From Streptomyces clavuligerus (GTDB taxonomy: Bacteria; Actinomycetota; Actinomycetes; Streptomycetales; Streptomycetaceae), in assembly GCF_005519465.1 (NCBI RefSeq), contig NZ_CP027859.1, positions 930,001 to 994,000 of the forward strand: a DNA stretch of 64,000 bases, read 5' to 3'. Under the pieces are notes generated by a model, which was given only the letters and a program-made list of their open reading frames with translations, was not told where the DNA came from and did not search any database. Of the stretch, positions 35,849-46,763 are shown in pieces; positions within the stretch are counted from its first letter, which is position 1; each line of letters opens with the position of its first letter. Both the position numbers and the translations under genes were made by a program.

Positions 35849-36152
35849 GCGACCGAAGCGACTGAAGCGATCGAAGCACCGCGATAAAGCGGCACCGCGA
35901 GGCACCGCGAGGCACCGCGATAGAGAAGCGCCGTGGTGAAGAGCCACCACGGTGAAACCACCGGCGGTGAAACCACCGCGGTGAGGCGGACGTGGTCCGG
36001 GGCACCGGCCCGGCCCCGGGCCACACCGAGCATTTCCCCGCCCCGCCGTCCTTGCTCCGCGCCGTCCTTGCTCCGCCCCGCTCCGTAGGCAGAGCAGGGG
36101 CGGCAGAGCAGGGGCGGCAGGGCAGGCGCTTATGCAGATCTTATGTTGAATT
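35849..36152. other. Repeat-rich intergenic region
   Basis: AGCGACCGAAGCGACTGAAG begins just after the lipoprotein gene and resembles the origin-type iteron. GCACCGCGAG repeats and a hairpin (CCGTGGTG 35931-35938 / CACCACGG 35945-35952) follow, then GCAGAGCAGGGGCG repeats. No gene seen. Confidence 0.5.
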
Positions 36153-36179
36153 TTGTCGACAAGAACTGACTTGCGATAC
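36153..36179 (+). promoter_or_regulatory. Promoter with palindrome for the UvrA-like gene
   Basis: TTGTCGACAA (36153-36162) is a perfect 10-bp palindrome in an A/T-rich stretch, followed by TTGCGATACT, a likely -10 region. It may be an operator that is relieved by a drug. Confidence 0.5.
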
Positions 36180-36234
36180 TTGTGCGCCCTATGAGGCTAT
36201 GAGGCATCTCCGGGCCTGACGGATGGAGACACGA

Positions 36235-38655
<2,421 letters not shown>

Positions 38656-38964
38656 GCGTTCTCGGGGCCGCTCCCTCTCCGGGGCCCCCGCTCCCTCTCT
38701 CAGGGCTGACCTCTCTCAGGGCTGACCGCTCTCCGGGCCTGGCCGCCGGGGCTCGCCGCCCCGGCGGGACGCGCCTCCGGGGCCGGGGCCGCCTTCCCGC
38801 GCGGCGGGTCGTTCCGGCCCCGGCGGGAGGGCGGACACCGGCCTGGCGGGAGGGCGGACACCGTCCTGGCCGAATATGTCCATCACGTAAGGGATTTGCT
38901 CAACGTCGCCGCATCGTCCGGTCCCTGGTTGACGAGAAGCGAAAAGTTCTGCTCAATTGAGTGC
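38656..38964. other. Intergenic region before the sulfur-type locus
   Basis: CTCTCTCAGGGCTGACC and GGCGGGAGGGCGGACACCG direct repeats lie near the front. A promoter-like TTGACG (38929) with the palindrome CTCAATTGAG (38952-38961) lies directly before the leader peptide frame. No gene larger than that was seen. Confidence 0.5.
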
Positions 38965-39042
38965 ATGACTGCCGAGCGGCACCTGATCACCCGTGATCAC
39001 ATCGACTTCGGCCGGGTGTGGTCGGCCGCGTGTCGCACCTGA
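38965..39042 (+). CDS. Candidate cysteine-type leader peptide 1
   Basis: The frame has 25 residues: it contains TRDHIDFGRVWSAACRT just before the stop. The pattern R-x-H-x-D-(L/F)-x-R-V...(A/C) followed by a Cys codon matches the short 'putative leader peptides' found in front of actinobacterial sulfur and cysteine operons, where ribosome stalling at Cys codons controls translation of the next gene. It lies 173 bp before the remnant of a sulfonate-type monooxygenase. The pattern is seen; the regulatory role is inferred. Confidence 0.55.
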   Translation: MTAERHLITRDHIDFGRVWSAACRT

Positions 39043-39215
39043 CCCGGCGCCGACCCTTCTGAGTCCCCGCCGCGCTCCGTCGCACCCCGTACCGCCCCTT
39101 CGCGCCACGGGGTTCCCGCCTCCTGAGGCGCCGCCCGCCCCGGCGGCACCGAGGCCGCTTCGCCGTGCCCGGCTCCCGGTACGGCCCCAGAGGACCTGAG
39201 GGAAGGTCACCCCCC

Positions 39216-39536
39216 ATGCCCGTGGAGTTCCTTGGCATCGCCGCCACCAACAACGGCTCCGAAACGACCCCGCGCTCCGGCGCCTCCTCCAACGCCCTGG
39301 TCGGCACCCCGGAGACGGTCGCCCGCGCGCTGCTGGACTACGACGACCTCGGTGTCGACATCCTCTCCGCCCGCGGCTACGACCTGCTGGGCGACGCCAT
39401 CGACTCCGGCAGGCAGGTGATCCCGATCGTCCGCGCGGAGGTCGTCGGGCGCGACGCCCGGCGGACGGAGCGCGGTCCCCACACCCTGGCGGCGGACAGT
39501 CCCACGGCGGGCAACCCCACGGCGGTGCGCGAGTGA
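39216..39536 (+). pseudogene. Collapsed LLM-class flavin monooxygenase (internal deletion)
   Basis: Of the expected 350-380 residues, 106 remain. The first 22 (MPVEFLGIAATNNGSETTPR...) are the normal N-terminus of an alkanesulfonate monooxygenase-like (SsuD-type) enzyme, and the following stretch (SSNALVGTPETVARALLDYD, then DILSARGYDLLGDAIDSG) is the normal C-terminus. The flavin barrel between them is lost, apparently by an in-frame deletion. The remnant cannot be catalytic. It lies behind leader-like peptide 1 and overlaps the acetyltransferase gene, so it may survive as a translational carrier. Confidence 0.85.
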
Positions 39537-40111
39537 CCTCCGTCGAGCGGACGGACCCCGATGAGCGGACGGCCTCCGCCGCGCAACCGCCACCGGCCCC
39601 CGCCGGGCCCGTGGTCCTGCGGGCGGCGGTGTCCGACCCCAGGACAGGGCCCCTGCTGCGCGAACTCGGTGAGGAGTACGCGGCCCGCTACGGCAGGGAC
39701 GCCCACGCCGAACTCGCCCGCTACCCCGACGAGGAGTTCACCGCCCCGTACGGCGGTGTCCTGCTCCTGCTCCTGGAGGCCGGAGAGCCCGTCGCGGGCG
39801 GCGCGTTCCGCCGGTACGACGAGAGCACGGCCGAGCTGAAACGGATCTGGACGCACTCCGCCCACCGGCGGCGCGGGCTGGCCCGGCGTGTCGTCGCCGA
39901 GCTGGAGCGCGAGGCGGGCGCCCGGGGCTACCGGCGGATACGCCTGACCACCGGTCCCCGCCAGCCCGAGGCCCGGGGGCTGTACCTCAGCACCGGCTAC
40001 ACCCCGCTGTTCGACACCGAGGCCGACCCGGAGTCCATCGGCCTCCTGCCCTTCGAGAAGCATCTGCCGCCCGCGGGGCACCGGGCCCGCCCGGGCGTCC
40101 GCGACGAGTGA
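39533..40111 (+). CDS. GNAT-family N-acetyltransferase
   Basis: The protein has 192 residues. GTG 39533 overlaps the upstream stop by 4 nt. The domain shows ELKRIWTHSAHRRRGLARRV (acetyl-CoA loop R-R-x-G-x-A) and the end motif RGLYLSTGYTPLFDTE. It follows the collapsed monooxygenase and precedes the flavin reductase, so it could act on a sulfur-containing amine or an antimetabolite; the substrate cannot be read from sequence. Confidence 0.85.
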   Translation: MTSVERTDPDERTASAAQPPPAPAGPVVLRAAVSDPRTGPLLRELGEEYAARYGRDAHAELARYPDEEFTAPYGGVLLLLLEAGEPVAGGAFRRYDESTAELKRIWTHSAHRRRGLARRVVAELEREAGARGYRRIRLTTGPRQPEARGLYLSTGYTPLFDTEADPESIGLLPFEKHLPPAGHRARPGVRDE

Positions 40112-40288
40112 GCGCCCGGGTGCGGGTGTCCGTACCCGGAGCCCCCCATCACCACGCGGAGCACCGGGGCCGTCGGCATCTACTGCTCCGGGACTGTCGG
40201 CACCCACCGCTCCGGGACGGGCGTGCCCCTCGGCCCCGTACCGCGCCCCCGCCACCGCACGCCACCGCACGCCTCCGAAAGGTCCGCC

Positions 40289-40846
40289 ATGGCCACCGTC
40301 CTGTCCGTCTCCGGAAGCCCCTCCGCCACCTCCCGTACCGCTCATCTCCTGCGCCACCTGGACCGACGGCTCACGGCCCAGGGACACGAGGTGATCCCCC
40401 TGGACGTCCGTACCCTCCCCGCCGAGGCCCTGTTCGGCGCCGACCTCCGCCACCCGGCGATCACCGGGGCGGCCACGCTGTTCGACCGCGCCGAAGGGAT
40501 CGTCATCGGCACCCCCGTCTACAAGGCCGCCTACTCCGGACTGCTGAAGTCGCTGCTGGACCTGCTGCCGCAGTACGCCCTCGCGGGCAAGACCGTCCTG
40601 CCGCTGGCGACCGGCGGCACCACCGCACACGCCCTGGCGATCGACTACGCCCTGCGCCCGGTGCTCAGCTCCATGGGCGCCACCCACATCGTCCAGGGCT
40701 GGTTCACCCTCGACCAGGACATCACGGTGGGCGACTCCGGAGCCGTGACCGTCACCCAGGGCGCGGCCGAGGCCCTGGCCCAGGTGGTCGACCGGTTCTC
40801 GGCGGCTCTCGGCGGCCGTACGACCCGCCTGGCACCCACCGGATGA
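40289..40846 (+). CDS. NAD(P)H-dependent FMN reductase (SsuE type)
   Basis: The protein has 185 residues. The flavodoxin-like fold begins VLSVSGSPSATSRT (phosphate loop) and has PVYKAAYSGLLKSLLDLLPQ, the SsuE-type signature. ATG 40289 follows CGAAAGG. It would supply reduced FMN to the luciferase-like monooxygenases downstream, as SsuE does for SsuD in sulfonate use. Confidence 0.9.
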   Translation: MATVLSVSGSPSATSRTAHLLRHLDRRLTAQGHEVIPLDVRTLPAEALFGADLRHPAITGAATLFDRAEGIVIGTPVYKAAYSGLLKSLLDLLPQYALAGKTVLPLATGGTTAHALAIDYALRPVLSSMGATHIVQGWFTLDQDITVGDSGAVTVTQGAAEALAQVVDRFSAALGGRTTRLAPTG

Positions 40847-41000
40847 GCACAAACACCGCAGCTCACCGGCGAAAGGGCCCCGGTACGGGGGGCGGTGCCG
40901 TACGGAAGACGGGCCGTACCCCCTTGACGCGGCCCGCGCGCCACCGGAAACTCCAGAGCAGAATCCCCAGCGCCAGCGGACGGGCAGGAGCGGACAGGAC

Positions 41001-41126
41001 ATGACGGAGCGTCTGGAGTCGCCCGCAGGCTGTGCGGTGCGCGCGCCCCAGCCGCCGCTGCTCCTGACCTCCCGCCGCCACATCGATCTCCTGCGCGTCT
41101 CCAGCGCGGCGAGCCCTCCGCGCTGA
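41001..41126 (+). CDS. Candidate cysteine-type leader peptide 2
   Basis: The frame has 41 residues and contains LLLTSRRHIDLLRVSSAAS, the strongest match here to actinobacterial sulfur-operon leader peptides (R-R-H-x-D-L-x-R). A clear ribosome site (GGACAGGAC) precedes ATG 41001. Its single Cys is at residue 11, not at the end, so any stalling may work differently from peptide 1. It lies 117 bp upstream of the glutathionyl-hydroquinone-reductase-like gene. Confidence 0.7.
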   Translation: MTERLESPAGCAVRAPQPPLLLTSRRHIDLLRVSSAASPPR

Positions 41127-41243
41127 TCCGGCGGTGCCCAGCGGCACCGCGTCCCGGTCGCGTACGCGCGCCCCGCTTCCCGCGCGCGTACGCCCGCCGC
41201 ACCTCCGTGCATCAGAGAGCCGGACCCGGACCGAGGGAGACCC

Positions 41244-42194
41244 ATGTCCGCCACCCTTCCGACCACCCTGCCCGCGCCCGCCCCGCCACGACCGTTCCGG
41301 GGCAGGATCGGCCGTGATCCGCGCGGCGGCTACTACGCCGCAGCGCGCCGCTACCGCCTCCACCTGTCGCTCTCCTGCCCCCGCTGTCTGCGCATCGCCG
41401 TGACCCACAGCCTGCTCGGACTGGGGGAGACCCTCCCGGTGGTCCTGCTGCCCGCGGTCCCCGACAGCCCCGACGGGGGACACCTCGCCCTGCGCCCCCT
41501 GTACGAGGCCAGCGCGCACCGCTACCCCGGACCGGCCGCCGCACCCGTCCTGAGCGACGGCTGGACGGGGCGGATCGTGAGCACCCACACCCCCGACATC
41601 CTCCGGGACCTGGCCCGGACCTTCGGCGGTCCCGGCCCCGACCTCTGTCCGCAGGGGGCCGAGGAGGAGCTGGCAGCCGTCGGACGGCTCTGCGCGTACG
41701 GCATCGACGAAGCCGCCCAGCACGCCGGACGGGCCGACACCGACGCCCGCGCGCGCCGGATTGCCCTCGATACCCTGCTGCGGGCCCTGGGCTCGCTGGA
41801 ACGGACCCTCACCACCCGGGAGTTCGTCCTCGGCGACGGACCCACCGCCGCCGACGTACAGGTGTGGGTGGCCCTGGTGCAGCTCGACACCGTGCACCGG
41901 CTGCACCTCGACGCCGCAGCGGTCCATCGCGTCGCCGACCATCCGAGGCTGTGGCGGTACGCGCGGCGGCTGGCAGCCCGGCCCGCCTTCGGCCGCAATC
42001 TCGACCTGGACGGCATCGCCCGCAGGCACCACGGCCACTGCCGGGGGCTGGAGGCCGCGGGGGCGGCGGTGCAGATCCTGGACTGGACCGGGCAGCTCCC
42101 GGACGGGGCCGATGACGCGCCGTCCCGGCGGGACCCGGACGGTTTCACGAAACCGCAATACGCCCTCCACCTGAGGCCGCACGGCTCCGCCTAG
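41244..42194 (+). CDS. Glutathionyl-hydroquinone reductase-like (xi-class GST) protein
   Basis: The protein has 316 residues. The layout is that of ECM4/YqjG: a thioredoxin-like domain with RYRLHLSLSCPRCLRIAV and a C-terminal helical domain (FVLGDGPTAADVQVWVALVQ; HPRLWRYARRLAA). The catalytic motif, usually C-P-W-A, is C45-P-R-C48, which provides a second cysteine. Actinomycetes use mycothiol, so the true thiol partner may differ from glutathione. Expression probably depends on leader peptide 2 upstream. Confidence 0.8.
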   Translation: MSATLPTTLPAPAPPRPFRGRIGRDPRGGYYAAARRYRLHLSLSCPRCLRIAVTHSLLGLGETLPVVLLPAVPDSPDGGHLALRPLYEASAHRYPGPAAAPVLSDGWTGRIVSTHTPDILRDLARTFGGPGPDLCPQGAEEELAAVGRLCAYGIDEAAQHAGRADTDARARRIALDTLLRALGSLERTLTTREFVLGDGPTAADVQVWVALVQLDTVHRLHLDAAAVHRVADHPRLWRYARRLAARPAFGRNLDLDGIARRHHGHCRGLEAAGAAVQILDWTGQLPDGADDAPSRRDPDGFTKPQYALHLRPHGSA

Positions 42195-42287
42195 TCTGCG
42201 GACATACGGACATTCGGACAGGACGTGCTCCGGTACGGCCTGCTCCGGCGGCGCCCGCTCCGGTATCACCTGCTTCCCTGCCCCCCG

Positions 42288-42383
42288 GTGCGATCACCTG
42301 CTTCCGTACCCCCGGCGCCACGCCCCCGCGTCCGGCGCCACAACGACCTGCGACGAGTGGCCGGAGTCCGCTGTCGTTCCTGA
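42288..42383 (+). CDS. Candidate cysteine-type leader peptide 3
   Basis: The frame has 31 residues from GTG 42288 and ends RRHNDLRRVAGVRCRS. It has the R-R-H-x-D-L-x-R-V core and a Cys three codons before the stop. No ribosome site precedes it, as in leaderless transcripts. It lies 70 bp upstream of the next monooxygenase gene. The start codon is uncertain, and the match is weaker than for peptide 2. Confidence 0.5.
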   Translation: MRSPASVPPAPRPRVRRHNDLRRVAGVRCRS

Positions 42384-42453
42384 CCGTTCACTGCCGCCGG
42401 CCCTCCGCGCGAGGGCCGGTGACCACCCAGGGTCGACCAGGAAGGCCCCTGCT

Positions 42454-43926
42454 GTGTCCCCACCTTCCCCCCTTTCCCCAACGTCCCCTCTGCACCTCGC
42501 CGTCGCGCTGGACGGCGCGGGCTGGCACCCGGCCGCGTGGCGTGAGCCGGGCGCCAGACCCCGCGCCCTGTTCACCGCCGGTTACTGGGCCGGTCTTGTG
42601 GCCGAGGCCGAACGCGGCCTGCTCGACTTCGTGACCTTCGAGGACTCGCTCGGCCTGCAATCCGCGCACCCCTTGGCCCCCGAGTACCCCCCGGCCTCCG
42701 CGCACCCCCTGGCCCCCGACACCCGCACCGACCAGGTACGGGGCCGGCTGGACGCGGTGCTCGTCGCCGCCCGTGTCGCCCCGTTGACCCGTGCCATCGG
42801 GCTGGTGCCGACCGTCGTCGCCACCCATACCGAGCCGTTCCACATCTCCAAGGCCATCGCCACCCTGGACCATGTCAGCGCCGGGCGCGCGGGCCTGCTC
42901 CTCCAGATATCGGCGCGGCACGACGAGGCCGCGCACTTCGGCCGCCGGACCTTCCCCCGTCCGAACCCCGAGAACGCAAGGGACGCAGAGAACGCAGAGT
43001 ACGCAGAGAACGCAGGGGACACCCGGCGTACTGAAGGCACCGGACAACCGCCCGCCCCGGCCGGACCGGACCTGATCGCGGAACTCTCCGACGAGGCCGC
43101 CGACCACGCCGAGGTGGTGCGCCGCCTCTGGGACAGCTGGGAGGACGACGCGGAGATCCGCGATGTCGCCACCGGACGCTTTATCGACCGGGACAAATTA
43201 CATTACATCGACTTCGAGGGCAGGCACTTCAACGTCAAGGGCCCCTCGATCACCCCCCGGCCACCGCAAGGACAGCCCGTCATCAGCCTGCTCGCCCACC
43301 GGGACGTGCCGTACTCCCTGGTGGGCCGTACGGCCGACATCGCCTGTGTCACCCCGCACGACACCGGACAGGTCCGCGCCGCCGTCGCCGAGATCCGCGC
43401 CGCGCAGGCCGCGGCGGGCCGGGCGGACGAGCGGCTGCCCGTCCTCGGGGACCTGGTGGTCTTCCTGGACGACGACCACGCCGCGGCGACCGACCGGAGG
43501 GCCCGCCTGGACGGCCTCGCGGGCCACCCCTGGACCAGCGACGCCGCGATCTTCACCGGCACCCCCGCAGACCTGGCGGACCTGCTCCTGGAGTGGCGCC
43601 CGTCCGGTCTCGGCGGCTTCCGGCTGCGCCCCGGGGTCCTCGGCCACGACCTGGAGCAGATCACCCGGGGCCTCGTCCCCGAACTCCAGCGCCGGGGCGC
43701 CTTCCGGCACGCCTACGCCGCGGACACCCTGCGCGGGCACCTCGGGCTGCCCCGCCCCGCCAATCGCTACGCCACCGCCCGATCCGGAGGTCCCCGATCC
43801 GGAGGTCCCCGATCCGGAGGCCCCCGATCCGGAGGCCCCCGATCCGGAGGCCCCCGATCCGGAGGTACCTGGCCCGGAGGTCCCCGATCCGGAGAAGCAC
43901 GGCCCGGAGGTGCCGTCCGACCATGA
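42454..43926 (+). CDS. LLM-class flavin-dependent monooxygenase (NtaA-like)
   Basis: The protein has 490 residues. The luciferase-like barrel starts LHLAVALDGAGWHPAAW and shows VATHTEPFHISKAIATLDHV, SAGRAGLLLQ and a late RLRPGVLGHDLEQ. It is interrupted by a 20-residue Asn/Ala/Glu repeat (ENARDAENAEYAENAGDT) and ends in seven copies of a five-residue SGGPR-like repeat from a 15-bp unit. Such enzymes oxidise sulfur- or nitrogen-bearing organic compounds with reduced FMN. GTG 42454 follows GGAAGG. It overlaps the next gene by 4 nt. Confidence 0.85.
   Translation: MSPPSPLSPTSPLHLAVALDGAGWHPAAWREPGARPRALFTAGYWAGLVAEAERGLLDFVTFEDSLGLQSAHPLAPEYPPASAHPLAPDTRTDQVRGRLDAVLVAARVAPLTRAIGLVPTVVATHTEPFHISKAIATLDHVSAGRAGLLLQISARHDEAAHFGRRTFPRPNPENARDAENAEYAENAGDTRRTEGTGQPPAPAGPDLIAELSDEAADHAEVVRRLWDSWEDDAEIRDVATGRFIDRDKLHYIDFEGRHFNVKGPSITPRPPQGQPVISLLAHRDVPYSLVGRTADIACVTPHDTGQVRAAVAEIRAAQAAAGRADERLPVLGDLVVFLDDDHAAATDRRARLDGLAGHPWTSDAAIFTGTPADLADLLLEWRPSGLGGFRLRPGVLGHDLEQITRGLVPELQRRGAFRHAYAADTLRGHLGLPRPANRYATARSGGPRSGGPRSGGPRSGGPRSGGPRSGGTWPGGPRSGEARPGGAVRP
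43785..43905. repeat. 15-bp tandem repeat in the monooxygenase gene
   Basis: Units CCGATCCGGAGGTCC, about seven copies with C/T changes, encode the Gly-Gly-Pro-Arg-Ser-type C-terminal tail. Confidence 0.85.
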
Positions 43927-45335
43927 CCCGTCCGACCAGGGAAGAACCGTCAGGGAACAGGCCCCGGAAACAGATCCGCCTCGCCGCCCATTTCCCCGGC
44001 GTCAACAACACCACCGTCTGGAGCGACCCCCGGGCGGGCAGCCATATCGAGTTCGCCTCCTTCGCGCATCTGGCACGGACCGCCGAACGCGCCAAGTTCG
44101 ACTTCCTGTTCCTCGCCGAAGGGCTGCGCCTGCGCGAGCAGGGCGGACGGATACACGACCTCGACGTGGTCGGGCGCCCCGACACCTTCACCGTGCTCAC
44201 CGCGCTCGCCGCCGTCACGGAACGGCTGGGCCTGACCGGCACCATCAACTCCACGTTCAACGAGCCCTACGAGGTGGCCCGCCAGTTCGCCAGCCTGGAC
44301 CATCTCTCGGGCGGACGCGCCGCCTGGAACGTCGTCACCTCCTGGGACGCCTTCACCGGCGAGAACTTCCGGCGCGGCGGCTTCCTCCCGCAGGAGGAGC
44401 GCTACTCCCGGGCCCGGGAGTTCCTGGCCACCGCCAACGAGCTGTTCGACTCCTGGAACGGGGACGAGATCGTCGCCGACCGGCACTCCGGAGTCTTCCT
44501 CGGGGACGCGCGGGCGGGAACCTTCGCCCACCGCGGACAGCACTTCGACATCACCGGCCGGTTCAACGTCCCCCGCAGTCCCCAGGGCCGCCCGGTGATC
44601 TTCCAGGCCGGGGACTCCGAGGAGGGACGTGAGTTCGCCGCGTCCAGCGCCGACGCCATCTTCAGCAGGCACAGCACCCTGGAGGCGGGCCGGGAGTTCT
44701 ACGCCGATGTCAAGGGACGCCTGGCCCGCCACGGCCGGACCCCCGACCAGCTCCTCGTCCTGCCCGCGGCGACCTTCGCCCTCGGCGACACCGACGCGGA
44801 GGCGCGGGAACTGGCCCATGAGGTGCGGCGCCAACAGGTCAGCGGCCGGACCGCGATCACCTACCTCGAACAGGTCTGGAACCGCGACCTGTCGGCGTAC
44901 GACCCGGACGGCCCGCTCCCCGCCGTCGACCCGGACCCCGGTGAGCACACCATCGCCCAGGGCCGCGCGAGCGTCCGGATGTTCGGCGACCGGCTCGCCG
45001 TCGCCCGGCAGTGGCGCGAGCGGGCCGCCGCGGAGAACCTCTCCATCCGCGAACTGGTCATCGAGACCACCGGCCGCCAGTCGTTCATCGGCTCCCCGGC
45101 CACCGTCGCGGCGACGATCGACACCTTCGTCCAGACGGACGCCGCCGACGGCTTCATCCTGGTGCCGCACATCACCCCCGGCGGACTGGACGAGTTCGCG
45201 GACACCGTCGTCCCCCTGCTCCAGGAACGCGGGGTGTTCCGCCACGACTACACCGGCACCACCCTCCGCGAGCACCTCGGCCTGGCGCACCCCGACGCCC
45301 GGGCGCGGCCGGGGCCCCGGCGGGCGGTGCCATGA
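43923..45335 (+). CDS. LLM-class FMN-dependent monooxygenase (NtaA/SnaA/DszA type)
   Basis: The protein has 470 residues. ATG 43923 overlaps the stop of the previous gene. Motifs VNNTTVWSDPRAG, VVTSWDAFTGENFRRGG, GFILVPHITPGGLDEF and QERGVFRHDYTGTTLREHL are typical of the nitrilotriacetate/dibenzothiophene-sulfone monooxygenase branch. It is the best candidate for oxidising a sulfur compound, with the SsuE-like reductase as partner. No transporter gene accompanies it in the window. Confidence 0.9.
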   Translation: MTRPTREEPSGNRPRKQIRLAAHFPGVNNTTVWSDPRAGSHIEFASFAHLARTAERAKFDFLFLAEGLRLREQGGRIHDLDVVGRPDTFTVLTALAAVTERLGLTGTINSTFNEPYEVARQFASLDHLSGGRAAWNVVTSWDAFTGENFRRGGFLPQEERYSRAREFLATANELFDSWNGDEIVADRHSGVFLGDARAGTFAHRGQHFDITGRFNVPRSPQGRPVIFQAGDSEEGREFAASSADAIFSRHSTLEAGREFYADVKGRLARHGRTPDQLLVLPAATFALGDTDAEARELAHEVRRQQVSGRTAITYLEQVWNRDLSAYDPDGPLPAVDPDPGEHTIAQGRASVRMFGDRLAVARQWRERAAAENLSIRELVIETTGRQSFIGSPATVAATIDTFVQTDAADGFILVPHITPGGLDEFADTVVPLLQERGVFRHDYTGTTLREHLGLAHPDARARPGPRRAVP

Positions 45336-45502
45336 CCGCCCGGGTCCGGCGGCGCACCGGGCCCGGCGGCCCCGGCCCGGCGCGCACCGGGCTCCCGCCC
45401 ACCCGTCGGCCGCCCCGGCCGTCGGCTCCCCGGGCTGCTCCCGCCGACCCCCGGCCCCCACCGGCACCCCGCCCATCGACCGCTGAGGAGCGACACCCCA
45501 CC

Positions 45503-46633
45503 ATGTCCGGCATCCCCCTGGGAGTCCTCGACCTCGTTCCGATACCGTCCGGTTCCACCGCCGCGGACGCGCTGCGCGACACCATCGACCTCGCCCGGCA
45601 GACCGAGCGGTTCGGCTACGCCCGCTACTGGTTCGCCGAGCACCATCTCAACCCGGGCGTGGCCGGAGCCTCCCCCGCCGTCGTCCTGGCCCTGACCGCC
45701 TCCGCGACCTCCACCATCAGGATCGGCTCCGGCGCCGTGCAGCTCGGCCACCGCACCGCGCTGTCCACGGTCGAGGAGTTCGGACTGATCGACGCCCTGC
45801 ACCCGGGACGGCTCGATCTGGGCCTCGGCCGCTCCGGCGGACGCCCCTCCGGTCGGACGGCGGCGCCCCGGCCGTCCGCCACCACCCCCGTCGTGGACGG
45901 ACGCGCCCCCAACGGTCTGCGCATCCCGCCGCGCTTCTCCTTCGAACACCTCCTCGGCTCGCCCCGGTTCCGGCTCCAGCACACACTGCTGCACCAGCCG
46001 GGCGCCGGTACCCAGGACTACGGCGAGCAGGTCGACGACATCCTCGCGCTGCTGCGCGGCGACTACCGCTCCGCGGACGGGACCGAGGCGCACGCCGTCC
46101 CCGGCGAGGGCGCCGATGTGCAGATCTGGATACTCGGCAGCAGCGGCGGGCAGAGCGCCGACGTCGCGGGCCGCAACGGTCTCCGTTTCGCCGCCAACTA
46201 CCACGTCAGCCCGGGGACCGTCCTGGAGGCCGCCGAGGGCTACCGCGCCGCCTTCCGGCCCTCCGCCCACCTCGACAAGCCCCATGTCAGCGTCTCGGCC
46301 GATGTCGTCGTCGCCGAGGACGACGCGACCGCCCGCGAACTGGCCACCGGCTACGGCCCCTGGGTCCGCAGCATCCGTACCGCCGAGGGCGCCATCCCCT
46401 TCCCCACCCCGGCGCAGGCCCGCGCCCTCACCTGGACCGACGCGGACCGGGCCCTGGTCGCGGACCGCGTCGACACCCAGTTCATCGGCTCCCCGGGACG
46501 CGTCGCCGACCAGTTGGAACAACTCCAGGAGGCCACCGCGGCCGACGAACTGATCATCACCACCATCACCCATGACCACGCCGACCGGGTGCGCTCCTAC
46601 CGGCTCCTGGCACAGGAGTGGGAACGCCGATGA
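45503..46633 (+). CDS. LLM-class flavin-dependent oxidoreductase
   Basis: The protein has 376 residues. The barrel starts LGVLDLVPIPSGSTAADALR and has YWFAEHHLNPGVAGASPAVV, then IRIGSGAVQLGHRTALSTVE; this is the LuxA/MsnO-like branch with the AEHH motif. The insert at about 115-140 is polar and repetitive. It is separated from the previous gene by 167 bp with no gene or leader frame. Substrate unknown; the context suggests sulfur-compound degradation. Confidence 0.88.
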   Translation: MSGIPLGVLDLVPIPSGSTAADALRDTIDLARQTERFGYARYWFAEHHLNPGVAGASPAVVLALTASATSTIRIGSGAVQLGHRTALSTVEEFGLIDALHPGRLDLGLGRSGGRPSGRTAAPRPSATTPVVDGRAPNGLRIPPRFSFEHLLGSPRFRLQHTLLHQPGAGTQDYGEQVDDILALLRGDYRSADGTEAHAVPGEGADVQIWILGSSGGQSADVAGRNGLRFAANYHVSPGTVLEAAEGYRAAFRPSAHLDKPHVSVSADVVVAEDDATARELATGYGPWVRSIRTAEGAIPFPTPAQARALTWTDADRALVADRVDTQFIGSPGRVADQLEQLQEATAADELIITTITHDHADRVRSYRLLAQEWERR

Positions 46634-46763
46634 GCCCGCGGTCCGGTGCCGGTCGGCGGACCGGCCGGGCGCGCGTGACGGGCGCGCGGCGGGTGTGGAC
46701 GACCGGAGCGGGCCCGGACCGGCGGTCACCGGCCGGGCCCGCCCGCACAGGACGCGTACGGGG

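Noticed and set aside
35848..35876. AGCGACCGAAGCGACTGAAG repeat as a second origin
   Set aside because: Only one short cluster without inverted arms, A/T-rich spacer or replication genes; more likely a chance or slippage repeat.
40844..41004. 53-codon frame overlapping the FMN reductase stop
   Set aside because: It is Arg/Thr/Gly-rich without similarity, and the following frame at 41001 has a better ribosome site and a recognisable leader pattern.
43785..43905. Possible CRISPR array
   Set aside because: The units are contiguous 15-bp repeats inside a gene without unique spacers, and no cas genes are present.
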